Shown: positions 8,515-16,543 of the stretch, piece after piece
How the letters are laid out: every line of letters starts with the position of its first letter
How positions within the stretch are numbered: the first letter of the stretch is position 1
Source of the DNA: JACRCT01 sp036504155
GTDB taxonomy: Bacteria; Myxococcota; Myxococcia; Myxococcales; UBA5297
Direction: 5' to 3'
Length of the DNA stretch: 64,000 nucleotides
Assembly: GCA_036504155.1 (NCBI GenBank)
Contig: DASXVQ010000068.1
Location: 77,982 to 141,981 of the forward strand
The notes under the pieces: model-generated
Seen by the model: only the letters and a program-made list of their open reading frames with translations
Told to the model about the DNA's origin: nothing
Databases searched by the model: none
Position numbers and translations under genes: made by a program

Positions 8515-10230
8515 CTACCTCGCCGAGAGCGGCAGGGCGAGCCGGTCCTTGACGAGTTGCCCCCACGCGGTGGGCTTGAGCGCCATGTTCACGCCGCAGC
8601 TTCCGCCGGAGGAGTCCTCGAGCAGGTTCGGCGGGCAGCGCATGTGGAAGGTCCAGGCGAGCCAAGGGACCTGCAGCGAGTCGGCGCGCCTCATCAGCTC
8701 GGAGCAGTCGGGCAGGGCCATCCCCGCCCAGTCCACCGGCCCGAACTCGCCGATGATCACCGGCAGCGTCGCGGAGGGGGTGACGAAGCGGTCCTGGAAG
8801 GCGCTGGTCGGGTCGTAGACGTGCGTCTCGTAGGCGATGTTGTCGCCGCCGCCGGCGGCGATGGGGTGGGCGAGGTAGTAGTCGAGCACGCGCGACCACG
8901 AGCGGGTGCCCTGCACGGCGATGACGTGGTGCGGCGCGCCGTGGGCGTCCTCGACCGCGCGAATGGCCGCCACGGTCGCGTTCATCGCGGACCAGCAGGC
9001 CGCGTCCTGAGCGCCGTCGTAGTTGGCCTGCGGCTCGTTCGACAGGCCGAAGAGGACCTGCGGCGTGTCGCGGAAGGTCGTCGCCAGCAGGCGCCAGGTG
9101 TCGAGCGTCGTCGCGGTCGGCCAGCCGGTCGCGGAGAAGGTCGGGTCCACCCAGAGCGAGAGGAGCAGGTAGACGCCGGGCTTGGTCCCGACGTGGTCGA
9201 CGATCTTCTGGACGTCGGCCAGGTACTGCGGGTCCTGAGTGGCCTGCTGCCATTGCAGCCGGCCTCCGGCGGCCGCGAAGCTCTCGAGGTCCAGCCGCAG
9301 GAAGTCCGCGTGCCAGACGTCCACGGCCTCGTCGATGCGGCGCAGGACCTCGGCGACGTTGGGCACGTTGAAGGTGCAGGCGTCGCAGCCGCGGGTGTCG
9401 GGCAGGTTGAAGCCGCGGCCGGCCCACACCGTGCCGTCTGCGCGGACGATCTTGTTCCCCGAGGTGGACAGCCAGCCGTCGTACGAGGGTGCGGTCCCGG
9501 CGTCCGGGCCGGGCGAGGCGGCATCGTGCCCTGGGGCGCTCGCGTCCGGGCCAGGGTCGGCGGCGTCGCGCCCCGGGGCGCTCGCATCTAGGCCAGGGTC
9601 GGCGGCGTCGGGACCCTGCGATGCCGCGTCCAGGCCGGGCGCTCCGGCATCCCGGCCGGCCGGGCTCGCGTCTTCACCCGCTGCCTCGGAGGCGTCCTCA
9701 CCGAGGCCGGCGGCGTCGGGGCCCGCCAGCGACGCGTCGGGGCCTGCGATCTCCGCACCCGCGTCCGCCCCGGGGGCGAGCACCGAGACGGTCACCCCAG
9801 GGCCGTCGTTCCAGGAGCCCGACTCGTCCTCGTAGGTCGAATAGATCTCCCAGGCTCCGCCGGACTCCGCGGAGCCGAGCACGAGCGCCGCGTCGATGGC
9901 GATCGTCGAGCCCCTCCCCAGCGTGGTCGCCTCGACGCTCGGCGCGAACTCCAGGACCGGACGCTCGCCGCGCGCCGCCCCGTTCGGGCGTGCGGCGACG
10001 GCGAGTCGGCGCAGCGTCAGCTCTCCGGTCCCTTCCCAGGTGTAGGTCACCTTGGCTCGCACCACGTCGCCGGGCGCCGCCGCCGCACGGTCGACCTGCA
10101 GCGGCGAGGAGATCGACAGCGTTCCGCGGAGCGCGGCGTCGTTCGGCTCGGCCGGGTCCAAGACCAGCCCGACGCAGGCGGGGAGCCAGAGGAGCAACAG
10201 GGTGGCGAAGGCCGAGGTGCGGGCGCTCAT
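8515..10230 (-). CDS. GH5-type glycoside hydrolase lipoprotein with repeat linker
   Basis: A 571-residue secreted lipoprotein. The ATG at 10230 begins a signal ending WLPAC (lipobox Cys). Residues about 25-150 are a beta-rich module (VVRAKVTYTWEGTGELTLRR). Residues about 153-250 are a low-complexity linker of repeated PGxDA/PGPDA units. The catalytic barrel starts at YDGWLSTSGNKIV and GRGFNLPDTRGC. Two glutamates fit GH5 cellulase/mannanase-type enzymes: the acid/base in LSNEPQ (about 398) and the nucleophile in IIGEFGPVD (about 495). The polysaccharide substrate cannot be assigned. It is divergent from the PilZ/sigma-54 regulator, with a 529 bp gap. Confidence 0.88.
   Translation of the reverse strand: MSARTSAFATLLLLWLPACVGLVLDPAEPNDAALRGTLSISSPLQVDRAAAAPGDVVRAKVTYTWEGTGELTLRRLAVAARPNGAARGERPVLEFAPSVEATTLGRGSTIAIDAALVLGSAESGGAWEIYSTYEDESGSWNDGPGVTVSVLAPGADAGAEIAGPDASLAGPDAAGLGEDASEAAGEDASPAGRDAGAPGLDAASQGPDAADPGLDASAPGRDAADPGPDASAPGHDAASPGPDAGTAPSYDGWLSTSGNKIVRADGTVWAGRGFNLPDTRGCDACTFNVPNVAEVLRRIDEAVDVWHADFLRLDLESFAAAGGRLQWQQATQDPQYLADVQKIVDHVGTKPGVYLLLSLWVDPTFSATGWPTATTLDTWRLLATTFRDTPQVLFGLSNEPQANYDGAQDAACWSAMNATVAAIRAVEDAHGAPHHVIAVQGTRSWSRVLDYYLAHPIAAGGGDNIAYETHVYDPTSAFQDRFVTPSATLPVIIGEFGPVDWAGMALPDCSELMRRADSLQVPWLAWTFHMRCPPNLLEDSSGGSCGVNMALKPTAWGQLVKDRLALPLSAR
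9480..9770 (-). repeat. In-frame repeat encoding Asp-Ala / Pro-Gly linker
   Basis: An imperfect tandem repeat within the GH5-like gene. Short units encode variations of D-A-x-x-P-G-x (for example PDAADPGLDASAPGRDAADP), in phases of about 7 residues. Linkers of this composition are common between the lipid anchor and the catalytic domain of myxobacterial surface lipoproteins. Copy number may vary between strains. Confidence 0.75.
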
Positions 10231-10759
10231 GGAGTCCTTTGGGAAAGGAAGCGGCAGGCGACGCTTCAAGGCCTGGGCCAGTCGCACCGGTCGGATTTGC
10301 TGGGCATTTCGCCTCTCGCGCAGGGCCGGTCCCGCCGGCGCTTCCCGCCGAACGAGGCCAACCCCACGGCGAGAGGCGGCAAATCGGCTGGCGTGACGTC
10401 GAGCCCGGGAGCGTGACGAGCGGCACGCCCACACGCCGCTTCGGGGGGTGACGGCGAACCGGTCCTCGATGAGCCGATCGCCGGCAGCGTCGCCGAGGGG
10501 CGGTCGGCCTGCCGCGAATCGTCCACGACCCCGGTCCCACTGGCGGGCAGGTGCATCAAAGCAGGTGGGCAGAGGTGGACGGAGGTGCACGCGCTCAATA
10601 GGAACCCGGGGAAAGAGGACGGAGGGCGCGTCGTCGAGCCGCGGCGACGGCGAGGCCGGGGGTCGGGGCAACACCTCGAAGCCAGGGGGATTCGGGACGG
10701 CGTGCCGGAGGGCTGTGCACCGTGACCATCCTCGACATCCGACCGCGCCGGAGCCCCCC
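10231..10759. other. 529-bp intergenic region between divergent genes, with inverted repeat
   Basis: I see no supported gene here. The region should hold the promoters of the GH5-like lipoprotein (minus) and the PilZ/sigma-54 regulator (plus). An inverted repeat pairs GCCTCTCGC at 10311-10319 with GCGAGAGGC at 10369-10377. The similarity extends outward to GATTTGC on both arms, so the transcript could fold into a long imperfect hairpin. No convincing sigma-54 (GG-N10-GC) or sigma-70 boxes were found. Confidence 0.4.
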
Positions 10760-12535
10760 GTGACCGCCGTCGCCCACCGCGAGGCGCGGGTGCCCATCTT
10801 CGCGCGCGTCGAGGCCAGCGGCTCCGCTCCGCTCGGGACGATGTACGCCTGGAACCTCAGCGGCGGCGGCGTCTACCTCAAGGCTCCCGGGCTGACGGCG
10901 CAGGACGTGCCGCTGGGCCACGCCATCCAGCTGGCGATCTCGCTGCCCGACGGCGGCGCGGCGATCGAAGCGACGGCGGAGGTGGCCTGGGTCGACCCCG
11001 CGGTGCGCGACCACCTCGGCGAGCGCGCGGTCGGCCTGGGCGTGCGCTTCGCCTCGGTGCCCGGCGCCGGCCTCGAGCGCATCCTCCGGTTCATCGAAGC
11101 CTTCCGCTACCGGGTGGTCGCCCTCGGCCTGACCGACGAGGCTTCCGCCGCGCAGGCCTTCGCCGACCTCTTCCCGCTGCAGGCCGTCGCCACCGAGCAG
11201 GAGCTGGTCGCCGCGGCCCAGGGCGGGCAGGTGGGGCTCATCCTCCTGGGTGAGGCGCAGGGCCCCATCCGTGCCCTGGAGCTGCTGCGGCGCATCACCG
11301 AGAGCCGCGAGATCGAGCGCCAGCCGCCGTTGCTCTACCTCGGGCGGCAAGCCGTCCCGGCGATCGAGCCGATGATCGCTCGCAACGCCCGCTTCTCGTT
11401 CGCGCGGCTGCCCATCGAGCCGTTCGAGCTGCGCAGCCTGGTGCGCCGCGCGGTGGAGGGCTTCGTCGCCGAAGAGGCCAACAAGGTGCTCCACACCGAG
11501 CTGCGCCGGGCGCTCGACCACCTGCGCCGCGAGAACGACTACCTGCGCGACCGGGTCCGCGAGCCGGACCGGCTGCAGGGGCTGGTAGGTCAGAGCCCGG
11601 CGATGCTGCGGGTGTTCGAGCTGGTCGAGCGCGTCGCCCCGGTGTCCACCAGCGTGCTCGTCCTGGGCGAGACCGGCACCGGGAAGGACCTGGTCGCCCG
11701 GGCCATCCACGCGCTCTCGCCGCGGCGCGACCGGCCGCTGTTGGCGCAGAACTGCGCGGCGCTCACCGAGGGGCTGCTCGACGCCGAGCTGTTCGGGCAC
11801 GCCCGCGGCGCCTTCACCGGCGCGGTGGGCGAGCGGGCCGGGCTCTTCGAGGCCGCCCACGGCGGCACGGTGTTCCTGGACGAGATCGGGGAGATGCCGC
11901 CCTCGATGCAGGCCAAGCTGCTGCACGTGCTGGAGAACGGCGAGATCCGCCGGGTGGGCGAGACCCGGTCGCGCACGGTGGACGTGCGGGTCGTCTCCGC
12001 CACCCACCGCAGCCTGGACGCGCTGGTCGCCTCCGGCCACTTCCGCAAGGACCTCTACTACCGGCTGCGGGCGTTCGTAGTCGAGCTGCCGCCGCTGCGC
12101 GACCGCCCGGAGGACATCCCGCTGCTCGCGCTGCACTTCCTCGACCGCCTCACCGAGAAGCACGGCCTGGCGGCGCGCGGCGTGACCGCGCAGGCGATGG
12201 CGCTGCTGGAGGCCCACGACTGGCCGGGCAACGCCCGCGAGCTGCTGCACACGCTCGAGCGGCTGCTGCTGCTGGCCCCCAGCGGCGGGCGGATCGACGC
12301 CGACCTCGTGCGCGAGACCTTGAGCCTGGAGCGGCGCGAGGTCTCGCACCGCTCGCTCCCCGAGGAGCTGGAGGCCTTCGAGCGCACGCTGATCGAAGCC
12401 GCGCTCGGGCGCAGCGCCGGCGTGGTCGCCGTCGCCGCCAGGGCGCTGGGGGTGGACCGCACCACTCTCTCCAAGCGCTGCCGGCGGCTGGGGATCCGCG
12501 CGGGGGCCGGCCGCTCGCCGGTCGGGGAGCGCTGA
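10760..12535 (+). CDS. PilZ - receiver-like - sigma-54 AAA+ activator - Fis HTH
   Basis: A 591-residue transcription activator working with sigma-54 RNA polymerase. The GTG at 10760 (GGAG five bases upstream) is preferred because it opens just before the PilZ domain; a GTG at 10715 behind CGGAGGG is an alternative. Residues 6-100 are PilZ: basic HREAR then NLSGGGVYL, close to the RxxxR and [D/N]xSxxG c-di-GMP motifs. Residues about 117-230 look like a receiver fold without a phosphorylatable Asp. The AAA+ domain has Walker A GETGTGKD (303-310), the sigma-54 loop GAFTGA and Walker B TVFLDEIGE. A Fis-type helix-turn-helix ends the protein (VAARALGVDRTTLSKRCRR). It probably links c-di-GMP to transcription, perhaps of the pilin genes nearby (inference). 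Confidence 0.9.
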   Translation: MTAVAHREARVPIFARVEASGSAPLGTMYAWNLSGGGVYLKAPGLTAQDVPLGHAIQLAISLPDGGAAIEATAEVAWVDPAVRDHLGERAVGLGVRFASVPGAGLERILRFIEAFRYRVVALGLTDEASAAQAFADLFPLQAVATEQELVAAAQGGQVGLILLGEAQGPIRALELLRRITESREIERQPPLLYLGRQAVPAIEPMIARNARFSFARLPIEPFELRSLVRRAVEGFVAEEANKVLHTELRRALDHLRRENDYLRDRVREPDRLQGLVGQSPAMLRVFELVERVAPVSTSVLVLGETGTGKDLVARAIHALSPRRDRPLLAQNCAALTEGLLDAELFGHARGAFTGAVGERAGLFEAAHGGTVFLDEIGEMPPSMQAKLLHVLENGEIRRVGETRSRTVDVRVVSATHRSLDALVASGHFRKDLYYRLRAFVVELPPLRDRPEDIPLLALHFLDRLTEKHGLAARGVTAQAMALLEAHDWPGNARELLHTLERLLLLAPSGGRIDADLVRETLSLERREVSHRSLPEELEAFERTLIEAALGRSAGVVAVAARALGVDRTTLSKRCRRLGIRAGAGRSPVGER

Positions 12536-12560
12536 GCGGGCCGAGGGCGGCGCGGGGAAG

Positions 12561-14351
12561 CTACTGCGCCGACTCGCTCCAGGAGAAGGTCGTCAGCGGG
12601 CCGAGGGACAGCAGCGGGAGGGCGTCCACGCGCAGGGTCATGTTCCCGTTGAAGTCCACCGCGGTGGTCGAGGCGACCTCCGCGAAGCAGGTCGGCCCGT
12701 TGCTCACCAGGAGCGGCGCCGACAGGACGTTGGTGCCCTGCGCCTTGACCTGCTCGCGCACCGCCACCGCCGCCCCGGTGCCGCAGCCGTCGAGCTGGGT
12801 GTTGCCCGACTGGAACTCGAGATCGCCCCCGGCCACCACGATGGCCTCCAGGCCCGACGGGGGCTTGAGCGAGTAGCCGTGGTTGTGCAGCACCACGCTG
12901 CCGCGGACGACCAGGCTCGCCCCCGCCCAGCCCGCCGGGCAGTAGGGCATGTCCGCCGAGGCCTCGAGCTGCAGCAGGCCGTCGATGAGCCAGACCCCGT
13001 GCGGCAGGCGCGGCAGGACCGGGGGCAGCGGCGGCAGGTGGATGGGCGTCGGATCGTAGCGGTAGACCGCGTCCGAGACCGGCGCCGGCGCGGCCAGCGG
13101 GCAGGTGAGGGTGCCGCTGCCGGAGATGTGCCTGAAGACCAGGCGCGAGGCGTCGCCCGCGTGGTTCGCCGGGGAGGGGAAGGGCGCGTCGAGCCCCGGG
13201 TCCGAGTCGTCCAGGAACACCATGCCGGAGACGACGGTGTGGCCGGTCACGTTGAGCCAGCAGGCGCACTGGGTCGAGTCGGTGGTGCAGGCGCGCGGGT
13301 CGGGGCAGGTGGAGTAGTCCCACATCTTGAGCTTGAGCCCGCCGGGGAGGCCCTGGGTGGTCAGCAGGTAGTAGGGCGTGCACGGCGAGGCGAGGCAGGC
13401 GTGAGGGCGCCACTGCTTGGCCCCGGGGTCGACCGGCGGCACCGTCGGCGGGGGATCCGCGCCGGCCACGCACGGCCCGCCGTCGCCGCGCGAGCAGCCG
13501 GGGTCGCTGGTGCGGGCGGTCAGCGCTCCCGAGCCCGCGGCGGTGCAGCCGGCGCCGCAGGCGGTGGCGCACATCGACGAGATGGCGACCGCGCCGGTGG
13601 CCGCGGCGTTGGCGTAGGGCCCGCACAGCTGGGCGCTGCCGGTGGCGCTGACCGGTCCGCCGGCGGTGAGCCCGGCCATCTCGCGCTTGCCCACCACCGC
13701 CCGCAGCACCTTGCGCACCCGGGCCGCGTCGGGGTCGATCCCCGGGGCGATGCCCATGGCGGTGACGACCACGGTGCGGTCGCGGTCGCGCACCGGGTTG
13801 CTCGCCGGGGCGGCCAGGTTCGTTCCCTCGCGGCAGGACGTCAGCGGCGGGTTGTCGGCCCCGGCGGACGGGAGCCCGAAGCCCTGGTCGTCGTCGTCGT
13901 CGTCGATGCGCACCAGGTAGGCGCCCTGCGGCGCGGCGGCCGAGGGCCAGAGCACGCGCAGGAACCGGGCCTTGGTCGAGGTGCCCCAGCCGGCGACGGT
14001 GACCGCGCTCGCCCCGGGGTCGGTGAAGGTCGGCAGGTGGTCGTCGGAGGTCGGGTCGGTCACCGCGAAGGGCGGGCCGACGCTGCAGGTGTCGTTCAGG
14101 GCGGGGTCGAGCGCCCGATCGAGGTCCGGGTCGACCTCAAGGATGGCCGCGAGGTAGGCCTTGGTGCGCTCGAGGCCGCGCTCGGCCAGGGAGAGCGCCA
14201 GGGCGTCCCGGGCCTCCAGCTCGACCTGGTCCCGCTCCGCGCCGCCGAGGGAGATCGTGGCCAGGACCACCAGCGCCGCGGCGGCGGTGAGGACGGCCAC
14301 CAGGAGCAGCGAGTAGCCGCGCGAGCGGCGATGGGCGGGGGGGCGTCGCAC
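12561..14351 (-). CDS. PilX-like type IV pilus assembly protein, large
   Basis: A 596-residue protein starting with GTG one base after the stop of the PilW-like gene. The N-terminus (RRSRGYSLLLVAVLTAAAAL) is a PilX-type membrane helix without a clear prepilin cleavage Glu5, followed by the ERDQVELEARDALALSLAERG helix seen in PilX/GspK-like proteins. The remainder is a large Cys- and Pro-rich extracellular region (CATACGAGCTAAGSG, CPDPRACTTDSTQCACW), much bigger than classical PilX, so it may combine minor-pilin and adhesin roles. It is last in a four-gene minus-strand operon of minor pilins. PilY1 does not follow; the next gene is convergent. Confidence 0.75.
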   Translation of the reverse strand: MRRPPAHRRSRGYSLLLVAVLTAAAALVVLATISLGGAERDQVELEARDALALSLAERGLERTKAYLAAILEVDPDLDRALDPALNDTCSVGPPFAVTDPTSDDHLPTFTDPGASAVTVAGWGTSTKARFLRVLWPSAAAPQGAYLVRIDDDDDDQGFGLPSAGADNPPLTSCREGTNLAAPASNPVRDRDRTVVVTAMGIAPGIDPDAARVRKVLRAVVGKREMAGLTAGGPVSATGSAQLCGPYANAAATGAVAISSMCATACGAGCTAAGSGALTARTSDPGCSRGDGGPCVAGADPPPTVPPVDPGAKQWRPHACLASPCTPYYLLTTQGLPGGLKLKMWDYSTCPDPRACTTDSTQCACWLNVTGHTVVSGMVFLDDSDPGLDAPFPSPANHAGDASRLVFRHISGSGTLTCPLAAPAPVSDAVYRYDPTPIHLPPLPPVLPRLPHGVWLIDGLLQLEASADMPYCPAGWAGASLVVRGSVVLHNHGYSLKPPSGLEAIVVAGGDLEFQSGNTQLDGCGTGAAVAVREQVKAQGTNVLSAPLLVSNGPTCFAEVASTTAVDFNGNMTLRVDALPLLSLGPLTTFSWSESAQ

Positions 14352-14352
14352 G

Positions 14353-15357
14353 TCAGCGCCTCGTCGCCAGGGTGGTCTGCGTCGACAGGGAGAGGGGCTG
14401 GTCGGCGACGGTCCGGCTCAGCTCGAGCAGGACGCTCACCCGCCGGGTGGCGCTGGCCGCGGCGACCGTGGCCGGCAGCGGCGCGATGGCCGAGCCGTCG
14501 GCGCGGTGGAAGGCCAGCTCGAAGCGCGAGACGTCCCGGGCCAGGGTCTCCCAACCCGAGCCCTCCGCCCCGGTGACGCAGGCGTCGCTGGTCCCGGGGC
14601 CGCCCCAGCACTGGCCGCGCTGCACGGCGTCGCCCCCGTCGAGCCGGTAGAAGACGCGGTCCGGGGTGGAGACGAAGCCGCGGCGGGGCAGGTTGGCGCC
14701 GCCTATGTGGCTGGGGGCGCCGGTCAGGGCCAGGCCGCGCCGGCCGCCCGAGACGGTGGACAGCGATCCGCCGACGGTCATCTCCGCCCAGGTGCCCAGC
14801 CCGTTGGCGACGATCACCCGCTCGCCCGCGCGGTAGCGCTGCTGGGCCCAGGGGCAGGTCGGCGCAGTGGCGCTCGCCCCGCAGCCGGCGACCCCGGCGG
14901 GGCGCACCGCCAGGCTCATGCTCTCGGTGCTGCAGCTCGAGCCGGTGTCGCTGCCGCAGTCGCCGCTGAGCTCGTTGAGCAGGACCACCATGGACGCGCT
15001 GGGCTGGTCTCCCGCCAGCTCGGAGTAGCCGTTGAGCGCGGCGTCGGGGCGGGGGAGGTCGGCGAGGAAGCCCACCTCGGTCAGGCCCGCCTGGAAGACC
15101 GCCGGCGGGAACGCCGCGCCGGTCGACACGTTGCCGCCCTCGGGCACGCCCAGGCCCGCGTGGCGCAGGTCGCGGGCCAGGGTGGAGAGGACCAGGTCGG
15201 ACGCCGCGCGCATCCGCGAGCGCTCCACGTCGCGCCGGTGCACCAGCACCAGGCTCCCGAAGACCTGCGTCGCGAAGACCACCAGGACCAGCATGATGGT
15301 CCCGGCGATCACGAGCTCGAGCAGGCTGAAGCCCGTCCTGCGAGGCCGGCTCACCAT
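14353..15357 (-). CDS. PilW-like minor pilin (prepilin N-terminus)
   Basis: A 334-residue pseudopilin. The ATG at 15357 gives a short basic leader followed by the prepilin peptidase site and hydrophobic helix (RRTGFSLLELVIAGTIMLVL): cleavage after Gly, Phe+1 and Glu+5 are all present. The later part is beta-rich with paired cysteines, and its length fits PilW/GspJ-type minor pilins. Its start overlaps the stop of the upstream PilV-like gene by 7 bp, and its stop is one base from the next GTG, so the set is translationally coupled. It probably forms part of the pilus priming complex. Confidence 0.85.
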   Translation of the reverse strand: MVSRPRRTGFSLLELVIAGTIMLVLVVFATQVFGSLVLVHRRDVERSRMRAASDLVLSTLARDLRHAGLGVPEGGNVSTGAAFPPAVFQAGLTEVGFLADLPRPDAALNGYSELAGDQPSASMVVLLNELSGDCGSDTGSSCSTESMSLAVRPAGVAGCGASATAPTCPWAQQRYRAGERVIVANGLGTWAEMTVGGSLSTVSGGRRGLALTGAPSHIGGANLPRRGFVSTPDRVFYRLDGGDAVQRGQCWGGPGTSDACVTGAEGSGWETLARDVSRFELAFHRADGSAIAPLPATVAAASATRRVSVLLELSRTVADQPLSLSTQTTLATRR

Positions 15358-15746
15358 CGGACGGCCTCCAGGCTGATGGTCCGGCCCCGGTAGGTCAGGC
15401 TCACGACGGCCTGCCGGTAGGAGAGGGGGCCGACGCCGGAGACGGCCGCGTCCGAGACCTGCGAGACGACCACGCTCCAGGTCCACGGCGTCTGCTCGGT
15501 GGGCAAGGGGTGGGTCCCGGTCCGCGTGCCCACGGCCCAGTCGGAATCGGTCAGGCGCGCGGCGCGCTGCAGCTCATAGCGCTCGCGCAGCAGCTGCCAG
15601 GCATGCTGGTCGGCCTCGGCCACCCCGAGGGAGCGCTGGGCGGCGGCGATCGCCCCCAGGACCGAGGCCAGGGCGATCAGCAGGACGGCCCCGGAGACCA
15701 TCGCCTCCATGAGCAGGTAGCCGCGGGCTCGGGCGGGGCCTCTCAC
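15351..15746 (-). CDS. PilV/GspI-like minor pilin
   Basis: A 131-residue pseudopilin starting at the GTG in a GTGA overlap with the stop of the FimT-like gene. The leader RGPARARGYLLMEAMVSGAV carries the Gly-Tyr cleavage site with Glu at +5, then the hydrophobic helix LLIALASVLGAIAAAQRS. Its size and position (between FimT- and PilW-like genes) match PilV/GspI. The rest is a short beta domain ending in TISLEAVRW. No Shine-Dalgarno is needed given the stop-start overlap. Confidence 0.82.
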   Translation of the reverse strand: MRGPARARGYLLMEAMVSGAVLLIALASVLGAIAAAQRSLGVAEADQHAWQLLRERYELQRAARLTDSDWAVGTRTGTHPLPTEQTPWTWSVVVSQVSDAAVSGVGPLSYRQAVVSLTYRGRTISLEAVRW

Positions 15747-16318
15747 GGGCAGGTCCCCGGCTCGGCCGCGGGACGGATGCAGACGGCTCCCGCCGGCGAG
15801 ACGACCACTTCGAACGAATCCCGGAGGAGCCCCTGGTGGTACCGGACCAGCAGCCTCGCCTCCGTCACGCTGGCCGGCAGCTTCGGGCGCCCGGACGGCA
15901 GCAGGTCGAGCACCTCGGGCTGGAGGACGTTGACGCTGACCCCGCCGGGCAAGGCCGTGCGGTCGGTCGCCTCGAAGTCGGCGTCCGCGGGCTGGGGGAG
16001 GCCCGGCGGGGCCGGGAAGTCGCAGCCCGCGCGCAGGTAGCGCCGCAGCCGCAGCGCCGTCCCGGGATCCGGCGTCTCGACCACGGTCCCGGCGCCGTCC
16101 GTCAGGTCCACCCGGTAGCACCGCCCCGCGGCGACGGCCTGCTTCCGCGCCGACTGCAAAAGCTGCTGGACGAGCTCGGCGCCCTGCTGCGCCGCGGTCC
16201 GCTCGCGCAGCGGGACCATCGAGGCCACGGAGAGGCCGGCCATGATGACCGTGATGGCCACCACGGTGAGCATCTCCAGGAGCGTGTAGCCGGCTTCCCG
16301 GCGCCTGCGCTGCCGCAC
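15743..16318 (-). CDS. FimT/GspH-like minor pilin
   Basis: A 191-residue pseudopilin and first gene of the minor-pilin operon. The GTG at 16318 is preceded by AAGGAGG at good distance. The prepilin motif is REAGYTLLEMLTVVAITVIM (cleavage after Gly, Tyr+1, Glu+5), then LRERTAAQQGAELVQQLLQSARKQA, the helix typical of GspH/FimT. The C-terminal domain has cysteines near 100, 177 and 190 that could form disulfides. In competent bacteria FimT can bind DNA; nothing in this sequence decides that here. The operon promoter should lie in the 225 bp shared with divergent lepA. Confidence 0.85.
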   Translation of the reverse strand: MRQRRRREAGYTLLEMLTVVAITVIMAGLSVASMVPLRERTAAQQGAELVQQLLQSARKQAVAAGRCYRVDLTDGAGTVVETPDPGTALRLRRYLRAGCDFPAPPGLPQPADADFEATDRTALPGGVSVNVLQPEVLDLLPSGRPKLPASVTEARLLVRYHQGLLRDSFEVVVSPAGAVCIRPAAEPGTCP

Positions 16319-16543
16319 GACGGGCCCCTCCTTCTCGCCTCAGGGCTCGACCATCCTAGCGAACTGGCGGGCCGCACGGCGGGCAGGCGTCCCCCGGTCG
16401 GGGTGCGAGGGTGCGTCCGGGCGCGGCGGTCTCGATTTTCCAGAGGGAACGAGCGGGCCCAATCCTGTGTTTTCCCTCGCGTTCGCGGCCGCCTCGTGCT
16501 ACGCAGACGGGCTCTTTTTTGCCGCCCAGGAAGGCTAGATTCG

